From an uncultured Clostridia bacterium (lineage in GTDB: Bacteria > Bacillota > Clostridia > TANB77 > CAG-508), in contig CAKPRQ010000007.1 in NCBI GenBank assembly GCA_934182605.1, forward strand, positions 1 through 64,000: DNA of 64,000 bases, read 5' to 3'. The notes under the pieces were generated by a model. The model did not search any database. It was given only the letters and a program-made list of their open reading frames with translations, and had not been told where the DNA came from. The stretch's first letter is position 1. Every line of letters begins with the position of its first letter. A program made the position numbers and the translations under genes. Positions 27,882 to 38,119 of the stretch are shown here, piece after piece.

Positions 27882-29213
27882 CTATACATCCCTTTTATCT
27901 AAATCCACAAATTTTGTATAATTGCCTAACCACAATAATTCTATTGTACCTATTGAACCTCCCCTATGTTTTGCAAGTATAATTTCTGCAACACCTTTTT
28001 TAGGTGAGTCTTCATTATAGTAATCATCTCTATAAATAAACATTACGATATCTGCGTCTTGCTCAATAGCTCCAGATTCTCTTAAGTCTGAAAGCATTGG
28101 TCTGTGATCTTTTCTTTGTTCTGATGCTCTTGATAATTGTGATAATGCAATTACTGGTATGTTTAATTCTTTTGCTAATATTTTTAAACTTCTACTTATT
28201 TCTGAAATTTCTTGTTCTCGACTTGCACCTTTTTTACCAGTTCCTTGTATTAATTGCAAATAATCTATTACTATTAATCCTATGTCTTTTTCTAGTTTTA
28301 ATTTTCTAGCTTTTGCTCTTATTTCCATAATTGAAATACCTGGTGTATCATCTATATATATTTCTGCTGCTGATAATGGTCCTAATGTAGAAGCTAGTTT
28401 TTCCCAGTCTGAATCTTCCATTTGACCTGTTTTTATTTTATTACTATCTACCATTGCTTCACTACATAAAATTCTGTTTGCTACTTGCTCTTTAGACATT
28501 TCTAAATTGAATATAACTACAGGAACATTTGCTCTCATCGCCACATTTGTAGCTATATTTATAGCAAATGCAGATTTACCCATAGCAGGTCTGGCTGCTA
28601 CTAATATTAAATCCGAATTATTTAAACCAGAAGTTCTTCTATCTAAATCTATAAAACCGCTTCTTATACCACTTATAGCATCTTTTTGATTATACATTCT
28701 TTCTATTTGTTGAAAACTATCTATCAATATATCTTTTATAGGCGTGTAACCTTTTTGATTACGATTTTTCATTATATTAAAAATTCTTTTTTCTGCCTCA
28801 TCCATTATATAATCAACTTCTTCAGTTTGTGAATATCCTAATTCTATAAGTTGATTAGATGTTTGTATTAAATTTCTTAATATAGATTTTTCCTCTATAA
28901 TTTTAATATACATTTCAACATTTGCAGTTGTAGGGACCTTATCTGGCAAAAGAGCTAAATATTCTAAACCTCCTACTTTTTCAAAATTGCCTTCTTCTAT
29001 AAGTTGTGATTTTACAGTTATAATATCTACAGGTTCACCTTTTTTATATAAATTATATATTGCTTGATATATGAATTTATTATCTTCTCTATAAAAATCT
29101 TCAGGTTTTAATATTTCTATACTCGCAATAACAGCATCTCTATCTGTTAACAAACTACCTAAAACAGCTTGTTCTGCTTCAATATCATGTGGTGGTAATT
29201 TCATATTGTCCAT
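27882..29213 (-). CDS. dnaB: Replicative DNA helicase DnaB
   Basis: A 443-residue hexameric helicase of the replication fork. The N-terminal domain (1-100, LPPHDIEAEQAVLGSLLTD) and the RecA-like C-terminal domain are both complete. Walker A is ARPAMGKSAFAINIA near 210-225 and Walker B is LIVIDYLQLIQG. The sequence SREQEISEISRSLKILAKEL and the final RGGSIGTIELLW are typical. AAGGAG precedes the ATG. The gene starts three bases after the rplI stop, the usual Firmicute order bL9-DnaB, and is probably co-transcribed. Confidence 0.97.
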   Translation of the reverse strand: MDNMKLPPHDIEAEQAVLGSLLTDRDAVIASIEILKPEDFYREDNKFIYQAIYNLYKKGEPVDIITVKSQLIEEGNFEKVGGLEYLALLPDKVPTTANVEMYIKIIEEKSILRNLIQTSNQLIELGYSQTEEVDYIMDEAEKRIFNIMKNRNQKGYTPIKDILIDSFQQIERMYNQKDAISGIRSGFIDLDRRTSGLNNSDLILVAARPAMGKSAFAINIATNVAMRANVPVVIFNLEMSKEQVANRILCSEAMVDSNKIKTGQMEDSDWEKLASTLGPLSAAEIYIDDTPGISIMEIRAKARKLKLEKDIGLIVIDYLQLIQGTGKKGASREQEISEISRSLKILAKELNIPVIALSQLSRASEQRKDHRPMLSDLRESGAIEQDADIVMFIYRDDYYNEDSPKKGVAEIILAKHRGGSIGTIELLWLGNYTKFVDLDKRDV

Positions 29214-29216
29214 ATA

Positions 29217-29663
29217 TTACTCCTTCTCAACATTTACTTTTAGTTTTACATTTATTCCTTCATATAATTTTATATTAACTGTATATATTCCTAATATTTT
29301 TATAGGTTCTTCTAATATTATTTTTTTCTTGTCTACATTTATATTATATTGCTTTTTTAATTCATCTGCTATATTAGCACTTGTAATTCCACCAAATATC
29401 TTACCTGTATCTCCTGCCTTTACTTTTATAGATATTTTTATTTCTTCTATCTTTTTAGCTAATTCTTTAGCATTTTCTATTTCTTTTTGTTTCTTTAAAT
29501 CTTGAGAAACATTATATTCTTTTAATTTTTGTAAATTATCTGTAGTAGCTTCTACAGCTAGTTTCTTTGTGAATAGAAAGTTTCTTGCATATCCGTCACT
29601 TACATTTACTAATTGATTCTTTTTTCCTGTTCCTTTTACATCTTGTAATAGTATTACTTTCAT
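29217..29663 (-). CDS. rplI: Ribosomal protein bL9
   Basis: A 148-residue large-subunit protein. The N-terminal domain [19 protein letters not shown] and [16 protein letters not shown] is followed by the long connecting helix and the C-terminal rRNA-binding domain. Length is standard. GAAAGGAG precedes the ATG. A palindromic repeat element (29728-29813) lies between it and plsX. Confidence 0.96.
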   Translation of the reverse strand: MKVILLQDVKGTGKKNQLVNVSDGYARNFLFTKKLAVEATTDNLQKLKEYNVSQDLKKQKEIENAKELAKKIEEIKISIKVKAGDTGKIFGGITSANIADELKKQYNINVDKKKIILEEPIKILGIYTVNIKLYEGINVKLKVNVEKE

Positions 29664-29727
29664 GATTATCTCCTTTCCTTTTTAAACTATTTTAATATAA
29701 AATTTTACACATTTATTATATTAGCAT

Positions 29728-29813
29728 GTCGTGATATATAGCTATTTTTAGTCAAAACATAGCTAGAGTGTAACAATCCGGGTCTTGACTTGCAAATAGC
29801 TATATATCACGAC
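29728..29813. repeat. Palindromic intergenic element, copy A
   Basis: An 86-bp core with perfect 20-bp inverted ends, GTCGTGATATATAGCTATTT and its complement. Inside are a second pair AGTCAA/TTGACT and a central segment with CCGGGTC. Outer arms seen in other copies are absent. It lies between rplI and plsX. Six related copies are in the window. Confidence 0.85.
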
Positions 29814-29826
29814 TTTAATAATAAAG

Positions 29827-30885
29827 TTATTTATTTTCTGTATCGGTTATAGTTTCTGTTTTTGTTCTTAATTTTTCAAATTCTTTTTTCATCATTTCTA
29901 CGGCACCATTTTTAGCAAAATTTTCTGCTTGTTTTATAGTAGTATAAAATAAATAATCATCACTACTTCCATGTGCTTTAACTACAGGTTGCTTTACCCC
30001 TAAAAATAATGCTCCGCCATATTGTTTATAATCCATTGTTTTTGTAAATCTTTTTATACCTGGTAAGGCTGGTACTGCTGCAATTGTACTAAATATATTT
30101 TTCTTTAAACTTTCTGTTAAACTCAATTTTACTAATTTTCCAAATCCCTCTATAGTTTTTAAAAATATATTTCCTGTAAAACCATCTGTTACTACTGCAT
30201 CTATTTTTCCTAAGAAAGCTTCTCTTCCTTCTACATTTCCTACAAAGTTCATATCAGAAGCCTCTGCATTTTCCTTTAAAAGTTTATACGATTCTTTCAT
30301 TAAATCATTACCCTTATTCTCTTCTGTTCCTATATTTAATAAACCTATTGCTGGCTTTTCTATATTACATGCATTTTTTAAATAAATATTAGCCATTTGT
30401 GCAAATTGTAATAAATTTATTGGCTTACAATTCGTATTTGAGCCTGCATCTATTAACATTAAACCTTTTTTATATGCTGGTAACATTGGTGCTAAAGCTG
30501 GTCTATCTACACCTTTTATTCTTCCTACTATTAATGTCGCTCCAGTTAAAAGTGCTCCAGAATTTCCAGCTGATACGAAAGCATCACCCTCACCATTTTT
30601 TAACATATTAAATCCTACTACCATTGATGAATCTTTTTTATGTTTAATTGCTTGTGTTGGTATGTCTTCCATCTCTATAACTTCAGTAGCATTTTTTATT
30701 TTTAAGTTTGAAGCTAAATCTGAAAGTTTTTCTACATTATATAATTCTTTTATTTTATCCATTATTACCTTTTCTTGACCAATCATTATAATTTCTGAAT
30801 TTATTTCCTTTGCTGCTCTTACTGCACCTTTTATTGTTGCTTCTGGTGCATTATCTCCCCCCATAGCATCTAACAAAATTTTCAT
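29827..30885 (-). CDS. plsX: Phosphate acyltransferase PlsX
   Basis: A 352-residue enzyme that makes acyl-phosphate from acyl-ACP for phospholipid synthesis, peripheral to the membrane. It begins MKILLDAMGGDNAPEATIKG and has DAFVSAGNSGALLTGATLIV, then PALAPMLPAYKKGLMLIDAG. ATG at 30885 gives the standard N-terminus; 15 bases before it an in-frame ATG abuts the AAGGA site. The fapR, fabD and acpP genes that often adjoin plsX are not present. A promoter is predicted at 31118-31146 with a long leader carrying a second type of hairpin repeat. Confidence 0.95.
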   Translation of the reverse strand: MKILLDAMGGDNAPEATIKGAVRAAKEINSEIIMIGQEKVIMDKIKELYNVEKLSDLASNLKIKNATEVIEMEDIPTQAIKHKKDSSMVVGFNMLKNGEGDAFVSAGNSGALLTGATLIVGRIKGVDRPALAPMLPAYKKGLMLIDAGSNTNCKPINLLQFAQMANIYLKNACNIEKPAIGLLNIGTEENKGNDLMKESYKLLKENAEASDMNFVGNVEGREAFLGKIDAVVTDGFTGNIFLKTIEGFGKLVKLSLTESLKKNIFSTIAAVPALPGIKRFTKTMDYKQYGGALFLGVKQPVVKAHGSSDDYLFYTTIKQAENFAKNGAVEMMKKEFEKLRTKTETITDTENK

Positions 30886-30905
30886 AATTAATATCATTCC
30901 TTCCC

Positions 30906-31042
30906 AAGGCATAAATCTAGTTGGAAAAGAATCAAATTTTGACTAGGAAAACGAATTTGAAATTTATGAGGCGTACTTTTGGTACGTTGATTAAATCTCA
31001 AATGAAGTTTGACAACGTCAAAACTGTAATTATTTTTCAACC
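30906..31042. repeat. Hairpin repeat type 2, long copy with nested hairpin
   Basis: The left arm (30906-30943, including GTTGGAAAAGAATCAAATTT) and right arm (31011-31042, GACAACGTCAAAA to TTTTTCAACC) match the compact hairpin at 56765-56829. Between the arms an extra segment of about 67 bp forms its own imperfect hairpin around GCGTAC-TTTTG-GTACGT. It lies in the plsX leader. Confidence 0.6.
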
Positions 31043-31117
31043 ATTATTTTCGTATGATTAAAACCATACGCTCCCTTCTCATCTTATTTTTAATATTTTC
31101 AAAATTTTTGTACATAT

Positions 31118-31146
31118 ATTTTAATACGATTTATTAAAATTTGCAA
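31118..31146 (-). promoter_or_regulatory. plsX promoter
   Basis: Minus strand: TTGCAA (31146-31141), 17-bp spacer, TAAAAT (31123-31118). The leader would be about 225 nt long and includes hairpin repeat type 2. Confidence 0.55.
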
Positions 31147-31213
31147 GAGGTTTTAAAAATAAAATGAATGTTACATGAGTATTAATATTATACCCTCCCA
31201 CGTTAATCTTAAT

Positions 31214-31247
31214 AAAAAAACACCTCAATATAACAAATTAAAGTGTT
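31214..31247 (-). terminator. Terminator after the coiled-coil gene
   Basis: Minus strand: AACACTT pairs with AGGTGTT (31247-31241 with 31225-31219), followed by T7, just after the stop of the gene at 31259. Confidence 0.6.
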
Positions 31248-31258
31248 TCTATTCTCTT

Positions 31259-32251
31259 CTAAATCTTCATTGGATTCATTTCATACTTAATTTTAAATAC
31301 CTTAAATGCATCTAATTTTTGTTCTTTTAAACAATTTAAATAATCATTTAATTCTTCTATATTTTTACAAGCAACTATAATTGCTGGATTTAGATTTCTT
31401 TTAAACATTACTTCTACAGCAAAATTAAAGCTTTTTAATAAAGAATAATTGCTTTTATTTTTAGCTAAATTATATGTCTCTTTAAATCTAGAAATTGTTG
31501 GATTTCTAAATGTATGTAGAGATATTATAAAGTTTTCTCTTACTATATCTTCTAAAGATTTTTCTGTGTCTACTGTATATTTAGATAAGTCGCTTAGAGT
31601 ATATGGTAAGAAAATTTTTTCTTGCTTTTCTGATATTAATAATGTATTGTTTTCTTGTATTTTATATGGTTTATATAAAACATCTTCTTTTGGGTTACCC
31701 CCATCTATATTAATACTATTAACAACCTTATTTTCATTATCTTCTTTTCTTTTTTCTTGGAATTCTCTAATAATATTTTCTTTAAAATTTGAAGCTTCAT
31801 CATTTAAAGTGTTTATTATTGGTTTTGATGAATTTATAAATTTATCAACATATGTAGTATTATTTAAAATTTCATTTTTGTTTTCCATCTTTTTTAAATT
31901 ATATAAATTTAGTTGGTTACTTATGTCTTCCTCATTTATATTTTCATTAGAAGTTTGCATGGATATTGTAAATAATATTGAATTTATACTATTTTCTAAA
32001 TCTTTTAATATAGTTAAATTTTTATTTGATTTATCTATTGAGTCATTAAGTGTTTTTAATAATTGTGGTAACATACATGATTCTTCTATTATATTTTCTG
32101 CATTTAAATTTCTAGACATTATTTCTAAAGATTCCATTAAATACTTTTTATTGTCTTCTGTAGACTTTTTTAAGTTATTTATATTTTCTAATTCATTTTT
32201 TAACATATTTTCTACATTTAAAATCTTTTCTTGTACTTTTACATCTAACAT
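31259..32251 (-). CDS. Conserved protein of unknown function, coiled-coil N-terminus
   Basis: A 330-residue soluble protein. Residues about 1-110 are charged and predicted coiled coil (VQEKILNVENMLKNELENIN). A low-complexity middle follows. A more ordered C-terminal domain runs from about 215 (IFLPYTLSDLSKYTVDTEKS) to the end (LNPAIIVACKNIEELNDYLN). No catalytic motif or membrane segment is seen. ATG at 32251 after CAGGTG is preferred over an upstream ATG that has no ribosome binding site. It lies after tuf, separated by a terminator. The family was not identified. Confidence 0.7.
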   Translation of the reverse strand: MLDVKVQEKILNVENMLKNELENINNLKKSTEDNKKYLMESLEIMSRNLNAENIIEESCMLPQLLKTLNDSIDKSNKNLTILKDLENSINSILFTISMQTSNENINEEDISNQLNLYNLKKMENKNEILNNTTYVDKFINSSKPIINTLNDEASNFKENIIREFQEKRKEDNENKVVNSINIDGGNPKEDVLYKPYKIQENNTLLISEKQEKIFLPYTLSDLSKYTVDTEKSLEDIVRENFIISLHTFRNPTISRFKETYNLAKNKSNYSLLKSFNFAVEVMFKRNLNPAIIVACKNIEELNDYLNCLKEQKLDAFKVFKIKYEMNPMKI

Positions 32252-32349
32252 TTTTTTCACCTGTTTCTTTTTTATTTCCTTGTGAATAATATCACATAAT
32301 GAAGAAAAATGCAAATAAATTTTCAAAAAAGTGATAAAAATAAAAAATC

Positions 32350-32375
32350 AGGTTTCAGAATATTTTCTGAAACCC
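32350..32375 (-). terminator. tuf terminator
   Basis: GGTTTCAGAA/TTCTGAAACC stem 17 bases after the tuf stop. TGATTTTTTATTTTT follows on the minus strand. Confidence 0.8.
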
Positions 32376-32391
32376 TTTATTTTTTTTATAA

Positions 32392-33594
32392 TTATTCAAT
32401 TATATCAGAAACGATACCAGAACCTACAGTTCTTCCACCTTCACGTATAGCAAATCTTAATCCTTTTTCTATAGCGATTGGTGTAATTAATTCGATTTCC
32501 ATTGTAATGTTATCTCCTGGCATTACCATTTCTGTTCCAGCTGGTAATTCTATAACACCTGTAACGTCTGTTGTTCTGAAATAGAATTGTGGTCTATATC
32601 CGTTAAAGAATGGTGTATGTCTTCCACCTTCTTCTTTAGTTAAGATATATACTTCAGCTTTGAATTTTGTATGTGGATGTATTGTTCCTGGTTTTGCAAT
32701 TACTTGACCTCTTTCGATTTCTGTTCTTTGAATACCTCTTAAAAGTACACCAATGTTATCTCCAGCTTCTGCTTGGTCTAATAATTTTCTGAACATTTCT
32801 ACACCTGTAATAACTGTTTTCTTAGCTTCTTTTGATAATCCTACGATTTCAACTTCATCATTAACTTTTATTACTCCTCTTTCTACTCTACCTGTGGCAA
32901 CTGTTCCTCTACCTGTAATTGTGAATACGTCTTCTACTGGCATTAAGAATGCACCGTCTGTTGGTCTTTCTGGAGTTGGAATATAGCTATCAACTGCATC
33001 CATTAATTCTTTTATTGGAGCATATACAGGATCATTTGGATCTGTAGATGTTGATTCTAATACTTTTAATGAAGATCCTTTTATAACTGGAATTTCGTCT
33101 CCTGGGAATTCATATTGAGATAATAAATCTCTAACTTCCATTTCAACTAATTCTAATAATTCTGGATCATCAACCATATCACATTTATTCAAATAAACAA
33201 CGATGTATTTAACACCAACTTGTCTAGCTAATAAGATATGTTCTCTTGTTTGAGGCATTGGACCATCAGCTGCTGAAACTACTAATATAGCTCCATCCAT
33301 TTGTGCAGCACCTGTAATCATGTTTTTTACATAGTCAGCGTGTCCTGGGCAGTCAACGTGTGCATAATGTCTATTTTCTGTTTCGTATTCTACGTGAGCT
33401 GTATTGATTGTGATACCTCTTTCTCTTTCTTCTGGTGCACCATCAATCTGATCGTAAGCTGTGAATTGAGCTCTACCTAATAATCCTAAATATTTAGTAA
33501 TAGCTGCTGTTGTTGTTGTTTTACCATGGTCTACGTGACCAATTGTACCAATGTTAACATGTGGTTTTGTTCTTTCAAATTTTGCTTTTGCCAT
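32392..33594 (-). CDS. tuf: Elongation factor Tu
   Basis: A 400-residue GTPase that delivers aminoacyl-tRNA to the ribosome. G1 is [16 protein letters not shown]3 [13 protein letters not shown] and G4 NKCDMVD. Domains 2 and 3 are complete ([19 protein letters not shown] and the terminal [18 protein letters not shown]). AGGAGG precedes the ATG. It ends the str cluster rpsL-rpsG-fusA-tuf, with an extra promoter before it. Confidence 0.98.
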   Translation of the reverse strand: MAKAKFERTKPHVNIGTIGHVDHGKTTTTAAITKYLGLLGRAQFTAYDQIDGAPEERERGITINTAHVEYETENRHYAHVDCPGHADYVKNMITGAAQMDGAILVVSAADGPMPQTREHILLARQVGVKYIVVYLNKCDMVDDPELLELVEMEVRDLLSQYEFPGDEIPVIKGSSLKVLESTSTDPNDPVYAPIKELMDAVDSYIPTPERPTDGAFLMPVEDVFTITGRGTVATGRVERGVIKVNDEVEIVGLSKEAKKTVITGVEMFRKLLDQAEAGDNIGVLLRGIQRTEIERGQVIAKPGTIHPHTKFKAEVYILTKEEGGRHTPFFNGYRPQFYFRTTDVTGVIELPAGTEMVMPGDNITMEIELITPIAIEKGLRFAIREGGRTVGSGIVSDIIE

Positions 33595-33701
33595 TTAAAA
33601 ATCCTCCTTTTAATTTAAAGATGTTTATATTTGATGTTCTACATCTCATCTTTATTTTCTAAATTTTAATGACTAAAAAATTTTTCTTTATTTTCCACAC
33701 T

Positions 33702-33730
33702 ATTTTATACTATTTTTGGGGAAAAATCAA
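33702..33730 (-). promoter_or_regulatory. Likely tuf-proximal promoter
   Basis: Minus strand: TTGATT (33730-33725), 17-bp spacer, TAAAAT (33707-33702), between fusA and tuf. The 108-nt leader can form AAAGATG...CATCTTT. Extra tuf expression beyond the operon is common. Confidence 0.5.
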
Positions 33731-33762
33731 GAGTTTTTTAATTTTTTTTAATAAATTTAAAA

Positions 33763-35847
33763 CTATTCTTCTTTTTTGCCTCTAGAAGCCACAATAGTAT
33801 CCAAAATAGATTTTGGAACTTCTTCATAATGACTTGGTTCCATTGCATATGTTCCTCTACCTTGTGTTTTAGAACGTAAATCTGTAGCATAACCAAACAT
33901 TTCAGATAATGGAATAAATCCTCTTATTATTTGAGAACCGCTTCTTGCTTCCATACCTTCCATTTTTCCTCTTCTAGAATTTATATCTCCAATAACATCT
34001 CCCATATATTCTTCTGGAACTGTTATTTCAACTTTCATTATTGGCTCTAGTATTACAGATTTTGCTTTTCTACATCCTTCTTTGAATGCCATAGATGCCG
34101 CTATTTTGAATGCTGCTTCTGAAGAGTCTACTTCGTGGTAAGAACCATCTACTAAAGTAGCTTTGAAATCTATAACTGGATATCCAGCTAAAATTCCGCT
34201 TTCTGCTGCTTCTCTTATACCAGCCTCAATAGGTTTTACATATTCTTTTGGAACTGCTCCACCTACGATTTTGCTTTCAAATTGAATTCCTGTACCTGGT
34301 TCTAATGGCTCCATTTCTAACCAAACGTGACCATATTGTCCTTTACCACCAGATTGACGTATAAATTTACCTTCTACTCTTACTGAATTTCTAATTGTTT
34401 CTTTATATGCAACTTGTGGTTTTCCTACATTACATTCAACTTTAAATTCTCTTTTTAATCTATCTACGATTATATCTAAGTGTAATTCTCCCATACCTGC
34501 AATAACAGTTTGACCTGTTTCGTGGTTTGTATACACTTTAAATGTTGGATCTTCTTCAGCTAATTTTGCTAAAGCTATTCCCATTTTTTCTTGAGCTACT
34601 TTATCTTTTGGCTCAATAGCTATATCTATAACTGGTTCTGGGAATTCCATAGATTCTAATATAACAGGATTATTCACATCACATAATGTATCACCTGTTG
34701 TTACTTCTTTTAATCCAACTGCTGCAGCTATATCTCCAGCAAATACTTTTTCTATATCTTCTCTATGGTTTGCATGCATTTGAAGAATTCTTCCAATTCT
34801 TTCTTTTTTATCTTTATTAGCATTTAATACTGTAGAACCTGATTCTAAAGTTCCTGAGTATACTCTAAAGAAACATAATTTTCCAACAAATGGGTCTGTT
34901 GCTATTTTAAATGCTAATGCTGCAAATGGTTCAGAATCTGATGTTTTTCTTTCAACTTCATTTCCATCTTTATCAACACCTTTAATATTTTCTATATCTA
35001 ATGGTGATGGCATATAAGCAACTATCGCATCTAATAATTCTTGCACCCCTTTATTCTTATATGAAGAACCACAACATACTGGAACAATTTCATTAGCTAT
35101 AGTTCCTTTTCTTAATGCAGAATGAATTTCTTGTTCTGTTAATTCTCCACCGTCCAAATATTTCATCATTAATTCATCATCTTGCTCTGCTACAGCTTCT
35201 AATAACTTTCCTCTATATTCATCTGCTAATTCTTTCATATCTTCTGGAATATCTGTTTCTTCAATAACCTTACCTAGGTCATCTTTATGCACAAATGCTC
35301 TCATTTTTATTAAATCTACTATTCCTACAAATGTATCTTCTGCACCAATTGGTAATTGGATTGGAACAGCATTTGCTTCTAATCTTTCATGCATTTGTTT
35401 TACACAACCATAAAAATCAGCACCTGTTATATCCATTTTATTTACATATGCCATTCTTGGTACTCTGTATTTATTTGCTTGTCTCCATACAGTTTCAGAT
35501 TGTGGTTGAACTCCACCTTTTGCACAAAAAACTGTTACTGAACCATCAAGAACTCTTAAAGAACGTTCAACTTCAACAGTAAAGTCAACGTGTCCTGGTG
35601 TATCTATTATGTTTATTCTATGGTTTAACCAATTACAAGTTGTTGCTGCTGATGTTATTGTAATTCCTCTTTCTTGTTCTTGAGCCATCCAGTCCATAGT
35701 TGCTGCACCTTCGTGAGTTTCTCCTATTTTATGTGTTCTACCTGTATAAAACAAAATTCTCTCTGTAGTAGTTGTTTTTCCTGCATCTATATGCGCCATT
35801 ATACCTATATTTCTTGTTTTTTCTAATGAACATGGTCTTTCAGCCAT
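33763..35847 (-). CDS. fusA: Elongation factor G
   Basis: A 694-residue translocase GTPase. G1 is [19 protein letters not shown], the switch region [13 protein letters not shown]3 [20 protein letters not shown] and G4 NKMDITGAD. Domains II to V are complete ([20 protein letters not shown] in domain IV). AGGAGG lies before the ATG. It starts 17 bp after rpsG. Confidence 0.98.
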   Translation of the reverse strand: MAERPCSLEKTRNIGIMAHIDAGKTTTTERILFYTGRTHKIGETHEGAATMDWMAQEQERGITITSAATTCNWLNHRINIIDTPGHVDFTVEVERSLRVLDGSVTVFCAKGGVQPQSETVWRQANKYRVPRMAYVNKMDITGADFYGCVKQMHERLEANAVPIQLPIGAEDTFVGIVDLIKMRAFVHKDDLGKVIEETDIPEDMKELADEYRGKLLEAVAEQDDELMMKYLDGGELTEQEIHSALRKGTIANEIVPVCCGSSYKNKGVQELLDAIVAYMPSPLDIENIKGVDKDGNEVERKTSDSEPFAALAFKIATDPFVGKLCFFRVYSGTLESGSTVLNANKDKKERIGRILQMHANHREDIEKVFAGDIAAAVGLKEVTTGDTLCDVNNPVILESMEFPEPVIDIAIEPKDKVAQEKMGIALAKLAEEDPTFKVYTNHETGQTVIAGMGELHLDIIVDRLKREFKVECNVGKPQVAYKETIRNSVRVEGKFIRQSGGKGQYGHVWLEMEPLEPGTGIQFESKIVGGAVPKEYVKPIEAGIREAAESGILAGYPVIDFKATLVDGSYHEVDSSEAAFKIAASMAFKEGCRKAKSVILEPIMKVEITVPEEYMGDVIGDINSRRGKMEGMEARSGSQIIRGFIPLSEMFGYATDLRSKTQGRGTYAMEPSHYEEVPKSILDTIVASRGKKEE

Positions 35848-35864
35848 ATACTTTTAACCTCCTT

Positions 35865-36335
35865 TTACCATTTGTAATGTGCAAATGCTTTATTAGCTTC
35901 TGCCATTCTATGCATATCTTCTTTTTTCTTGAATGCTCCACCATTGTTGTTAATTGCATCTATAATTTCTGCTGCTAGTTTTTGAGCCATTGTTTTTTCA
36001 TTTCTCTTTCTAGCATATAACACTAACCATCTTAAACCTAAAGTTTGTCTTCTTTCTGGTCTAATTTCCATTGGAACTTGATATGTTGCTCCACCAACTC
36101 TTCTTGCTTTTACTTCAAGAACTGGCATTACATTATTTAAAGCATTTTCAAAAACTTCTAATGGTGATGTTTGTTGTTTTTCTTGAACTATTTCAAATGC
36201 GTCATAAACAATTTTTTGAGCTATTGATTTTTTACCATCTAACATTACATTGTTTACTAATTTTGTAACAATTTTGCTATTATATATTGGATCTGGTAAA
36301 ACATCTCTTTTTGCTATATATCCTTTTCTAGGCAC
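35865..36335 (-). CDS. rpsG: Ribosomal protein uS7
   Basis: A 156-residue small-subunit assembly protein with VARR-type core ([20 protein letters not shown]) and [20 protein letters not shown]. It uses a GTG start ([10 protein letters not shown] read as [10 protein letters not shown]) after AAGGAG. The roughly 180-nt gap to rpsL contains GGAAATT/AATTTCC pairing on the minus strand, the place where S7 autoregulation acts in other bacteria; here it is only a possibility. Confidence 0.97.
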   Translation of the reverse strand: MPRKGYIAKRDVLPDPIYNSKIVTKLVNNVMLDGKKSIAQKIVYDAFEIVQEKQQTSPLEVFENALNNVMPVLEVKARRVGGATYQVPMEIRPERRQTLGLRWLVLYARKRNEKTMAQKLAAEIIDAINNNGGAFKKKEDMHRMAEANKAFAHYKW

Positions 36336-36515
36336 TATTCTTCACTCCTTTTTTAAATTTAAGGTTTTCCCTTATTTTGTGTTTATTAAACACCGTTACT
36401 CTGGAAATTTTAATTAATTTCCCGCATAGTACATAAAATATATTTTCTAAATTATTTTTGCTATATTTTAGTTATATAATTTTTTTGCACTACAATTTAC
36501 TTATTTACCTAATTT

Positions 36516-36929
36516 TTATTTTTTAGGTTTTTTAGCACCATATTTAGAACGAGCTTGGTTTCTATCTTTAACACCAGCTGTATCTAATGTACCTCTAATT
36601 ATATGGTATCTAACACCTGGTAAGTCTTTTACCCTACCCCCTCTAATTAAAACAACACTGTGTTCTTGTAAGTTATGACCTACACCTGGAATATAAGATG
36701 TAACTTCAAATCCATTTGAAAGTCTAACTCTGGCAACTTTTCTCATAGCTGAGTTTGGTTTTTTAGGTGTAACTGTTTTAACTAATGTACATACGCCTCT
36801 TTTTTGTGGTGCTCTATTATTTGTTGTTTTCTTTTTTAATGAATTTAAGCCTTTTTGTAGAGCTGGTGCAGTAGATTTTGTTACTGATGTTTGTCTACCT
36901 TTTCTTACTAATTGATTAATTGTTGGCAT
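36516..36929 (-). CDS. rpsL: Ribosomal protein uS12
   Basis: A 137-residue decoding-centre protein. It begins [13 protein letters not shown] and contains [17 protein letters not shown], with Lys at the position altered in streptomycin-resistant strains, so wild type here. [19 protein letters not shown] is also intact. ATG at 36929 follows GGAGGTG; the ATG at 36947 overlaps that site. It is the first gene of the str cluster, with its own promoter at 36986-37014. Confidence 0.97.
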   Translation of the reverse strand: MPTINQLVRKGRQTSVTKSTAPALQKGLNSLKKKTTNNRAPQKRGVCTLVKTVTPKKPNSAMRKVARVRLSNGFEVTSYIPGVGHNLQEHSVVLIRGGRVKDLPGVRYHIIRGTLDTAGVKDRNQARSKYGAKKPKK

Positions 36930-36957
36930 TTCTAATTTCACCTCCATAACTAAAATA

Positions 36958-36982
36958 AAGCGTTAATATAAAAATTAACGCT
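36958..36982 (-). promoter_or_regulatory. 5' hairpin of the rpsL leader
   Basis: AGCGTTAAT/ATTAACGCT forms a stem at or next to the predicted transcript start and is followed by TTTATTTTAG, then the rpsL ribosome binding site. It could stabilise the mRNA or act as an attenuator. Confidence 0.5.
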
Positions 36983-36985
36983 TCT

Positions 36986-37014
36986 ATTTTATCATATTTG
37001 TATGATTTTGTCAA
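36986..37014 (-). promoter_or_regulatory. str operon (rpsL) promoter
   Basis: Minus strand: TTGACA (37014-37009), 17-bp spacer, TAAAAT (36991-36986). A near-consensus site about 50 bases before rpsL. Confidence 0.8.
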
Positions 37015-37057
37015 ATATTTTAACTGGTTTTTTTCTTATTTCCGTAATAATTTCCAG

Positions 37058-37195
37058 CTATGCTATTTCTCTATAGTACTCCGCTATCAATTTATCCAAT
37101 TCAAGACTCAAGTTATAAATGATTTCGTAATCTGCATTTTCTTCTATTTTTTTATTCAATTCATCTCTTAATCTACAAATTTTTTCATTTAACAT
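37058..37195 (-). CDS. Spo0E-family aspartyl-phosphate phosphatase-like protein
   Basis: A 45-residue protein, MLNEKICRLRDELNKKIEEN then ADYEIIYNLSLELDKLIAEY. The two-helix pattern and the SxELDxLI motif (SLELDKLI here; SQELDxLI is typical) match the Spo0E family, which dephosphorylates Spo0A-type regulators. AAAGGAG lies nine bases before the ATG. It sits between lgt and the rpsL promoter and is a separate small unit. The Spo0A-like regulator at 4834-5637 is the only candidate partner in the window. Confidence 0.75.
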   Translation of the reverse strand: MLNEKICRLRDELNKKIEENADYEIIYNLSLELDKLIAEYYREIA

Positions 37196-37307
37196 ATAAC
37201 TCACTCCTTTAATTACATTTTTCTTACTCCCTATATATAAAATAACATATTTTTTTTATCAAGTCAATGATATCTAGGGCTTTTCTGAACTTTCGTGTTA
37301 CATGATT

Positions 37308-38096
37308 TTACATTTTTTTATTTTTTTTATACTTTTTATATAAAATAAGACAGGAAACTACAAAAATCGACAAAGATAACGCCTGCGAAATTCTTACATT
37401 AAAAAACATTAAACTATCTATTCTTACACCTTCGACAAAAAATCTTACAAAAGAATACATAATTAAATATAATAATGCAATCTCTCCTTTAAACTTTCTT
37501 TTCTTCCTAATTTTATATAATATAATAAATATCATTAAAGTTGAAATGGATTCATATAAAAAAGTAGGGTGTACTTCCTTATAAATTCCATTTTCTATTA
37601 TCCCCATTCTCCATGGTAAATTTGTTTCATAACCATATGCCTCAACATTTATAAAATTTCCCAATCTTCCTATTGATTGTGCTAACGGTAAAAAAGGTGC
37701 CAAATAGTCTAATACGTCTAAAAAATTTATATTTCTTTTTTTACAAAATACTAATATTGTTACAATTGCACCTATTATACCGCCATAAATTGCAAGTCCA
37801 CCGCTTCTAAAATCAAATATTTTTAATGGTTCTGCCATATATGGTTCTAAATTAAATATGATATAATATAGCCTTGCTGATATAATAGAAATTGGAATTA
37901 CATATAGACTTAAATCTAAAATAGTTTCAAACTTTATACCGTATTTACCTGAATCCCTTTTACATAGTAACAATGCTGTTACCATACCTAAAACAATTAA
38001 AATCGCATACCAATATACATCTATATTAAATATGGAAAATGCAACTTTTTCTAATTCTAGTTCTAAATTAATTATTGGAAAATTTACAATATTCAC
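37308..38096 (-). CDS. lgt: Prolipoprotein diacylglyceryl transferase
   Basis: A 262-residue polytopic membrane enzyme that transfers diacylglycerol to the lipobox Cys of prolipoproteins. About seven hydrophobic helices. The Lgt signature SIGRLGNFINVEAYG is near 130, preceded by RSGGLAIYGGIIGAI. It lies downstream of the M16 peptidase genes with a gap of about 23 bp, so probably in the same transcript. Confidence 0.95.
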   Translation of the reverse strand: MNIVNFPIINLELELEKVAFSIFNIDVYWYAILIVLGMVTALLLCKRDSGKYGIKFETILDLSLYVIPISIISARLYYIIFNLEPYMAEPLKIFDFRSGGLAIYGGIIGAIVTILVFCKKRNINFLDVLDYLAPFLPLAQSIGRLGNFINVEAYGYETNLPWRMGIIENGIYKEVHPTFLYESISTLMIFIILYKIRKKRKFKGEIALLYLIMYSFVRFFVEGVRIDSLMFFNVRISQALSLSIFVVSCLILYKKYKKNKKM

Positions 38097-38119
38097 AAAA
38101 ACCTCTAAAATATCTCTTT

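Noticed and set aside
29728..29813. Palindromic element read as a tRNA or simple terminator
   Set aside because: No cloverleaf. The 20-bp perfect stem, conserved centre and recurrence in seven places exceed what a terminator needs, and no T run follows.
33600..33700. Structured regulator in the tuf leader
   Set aside because: The possible AAAGATG/CATCTTT pairing is short and without further support.
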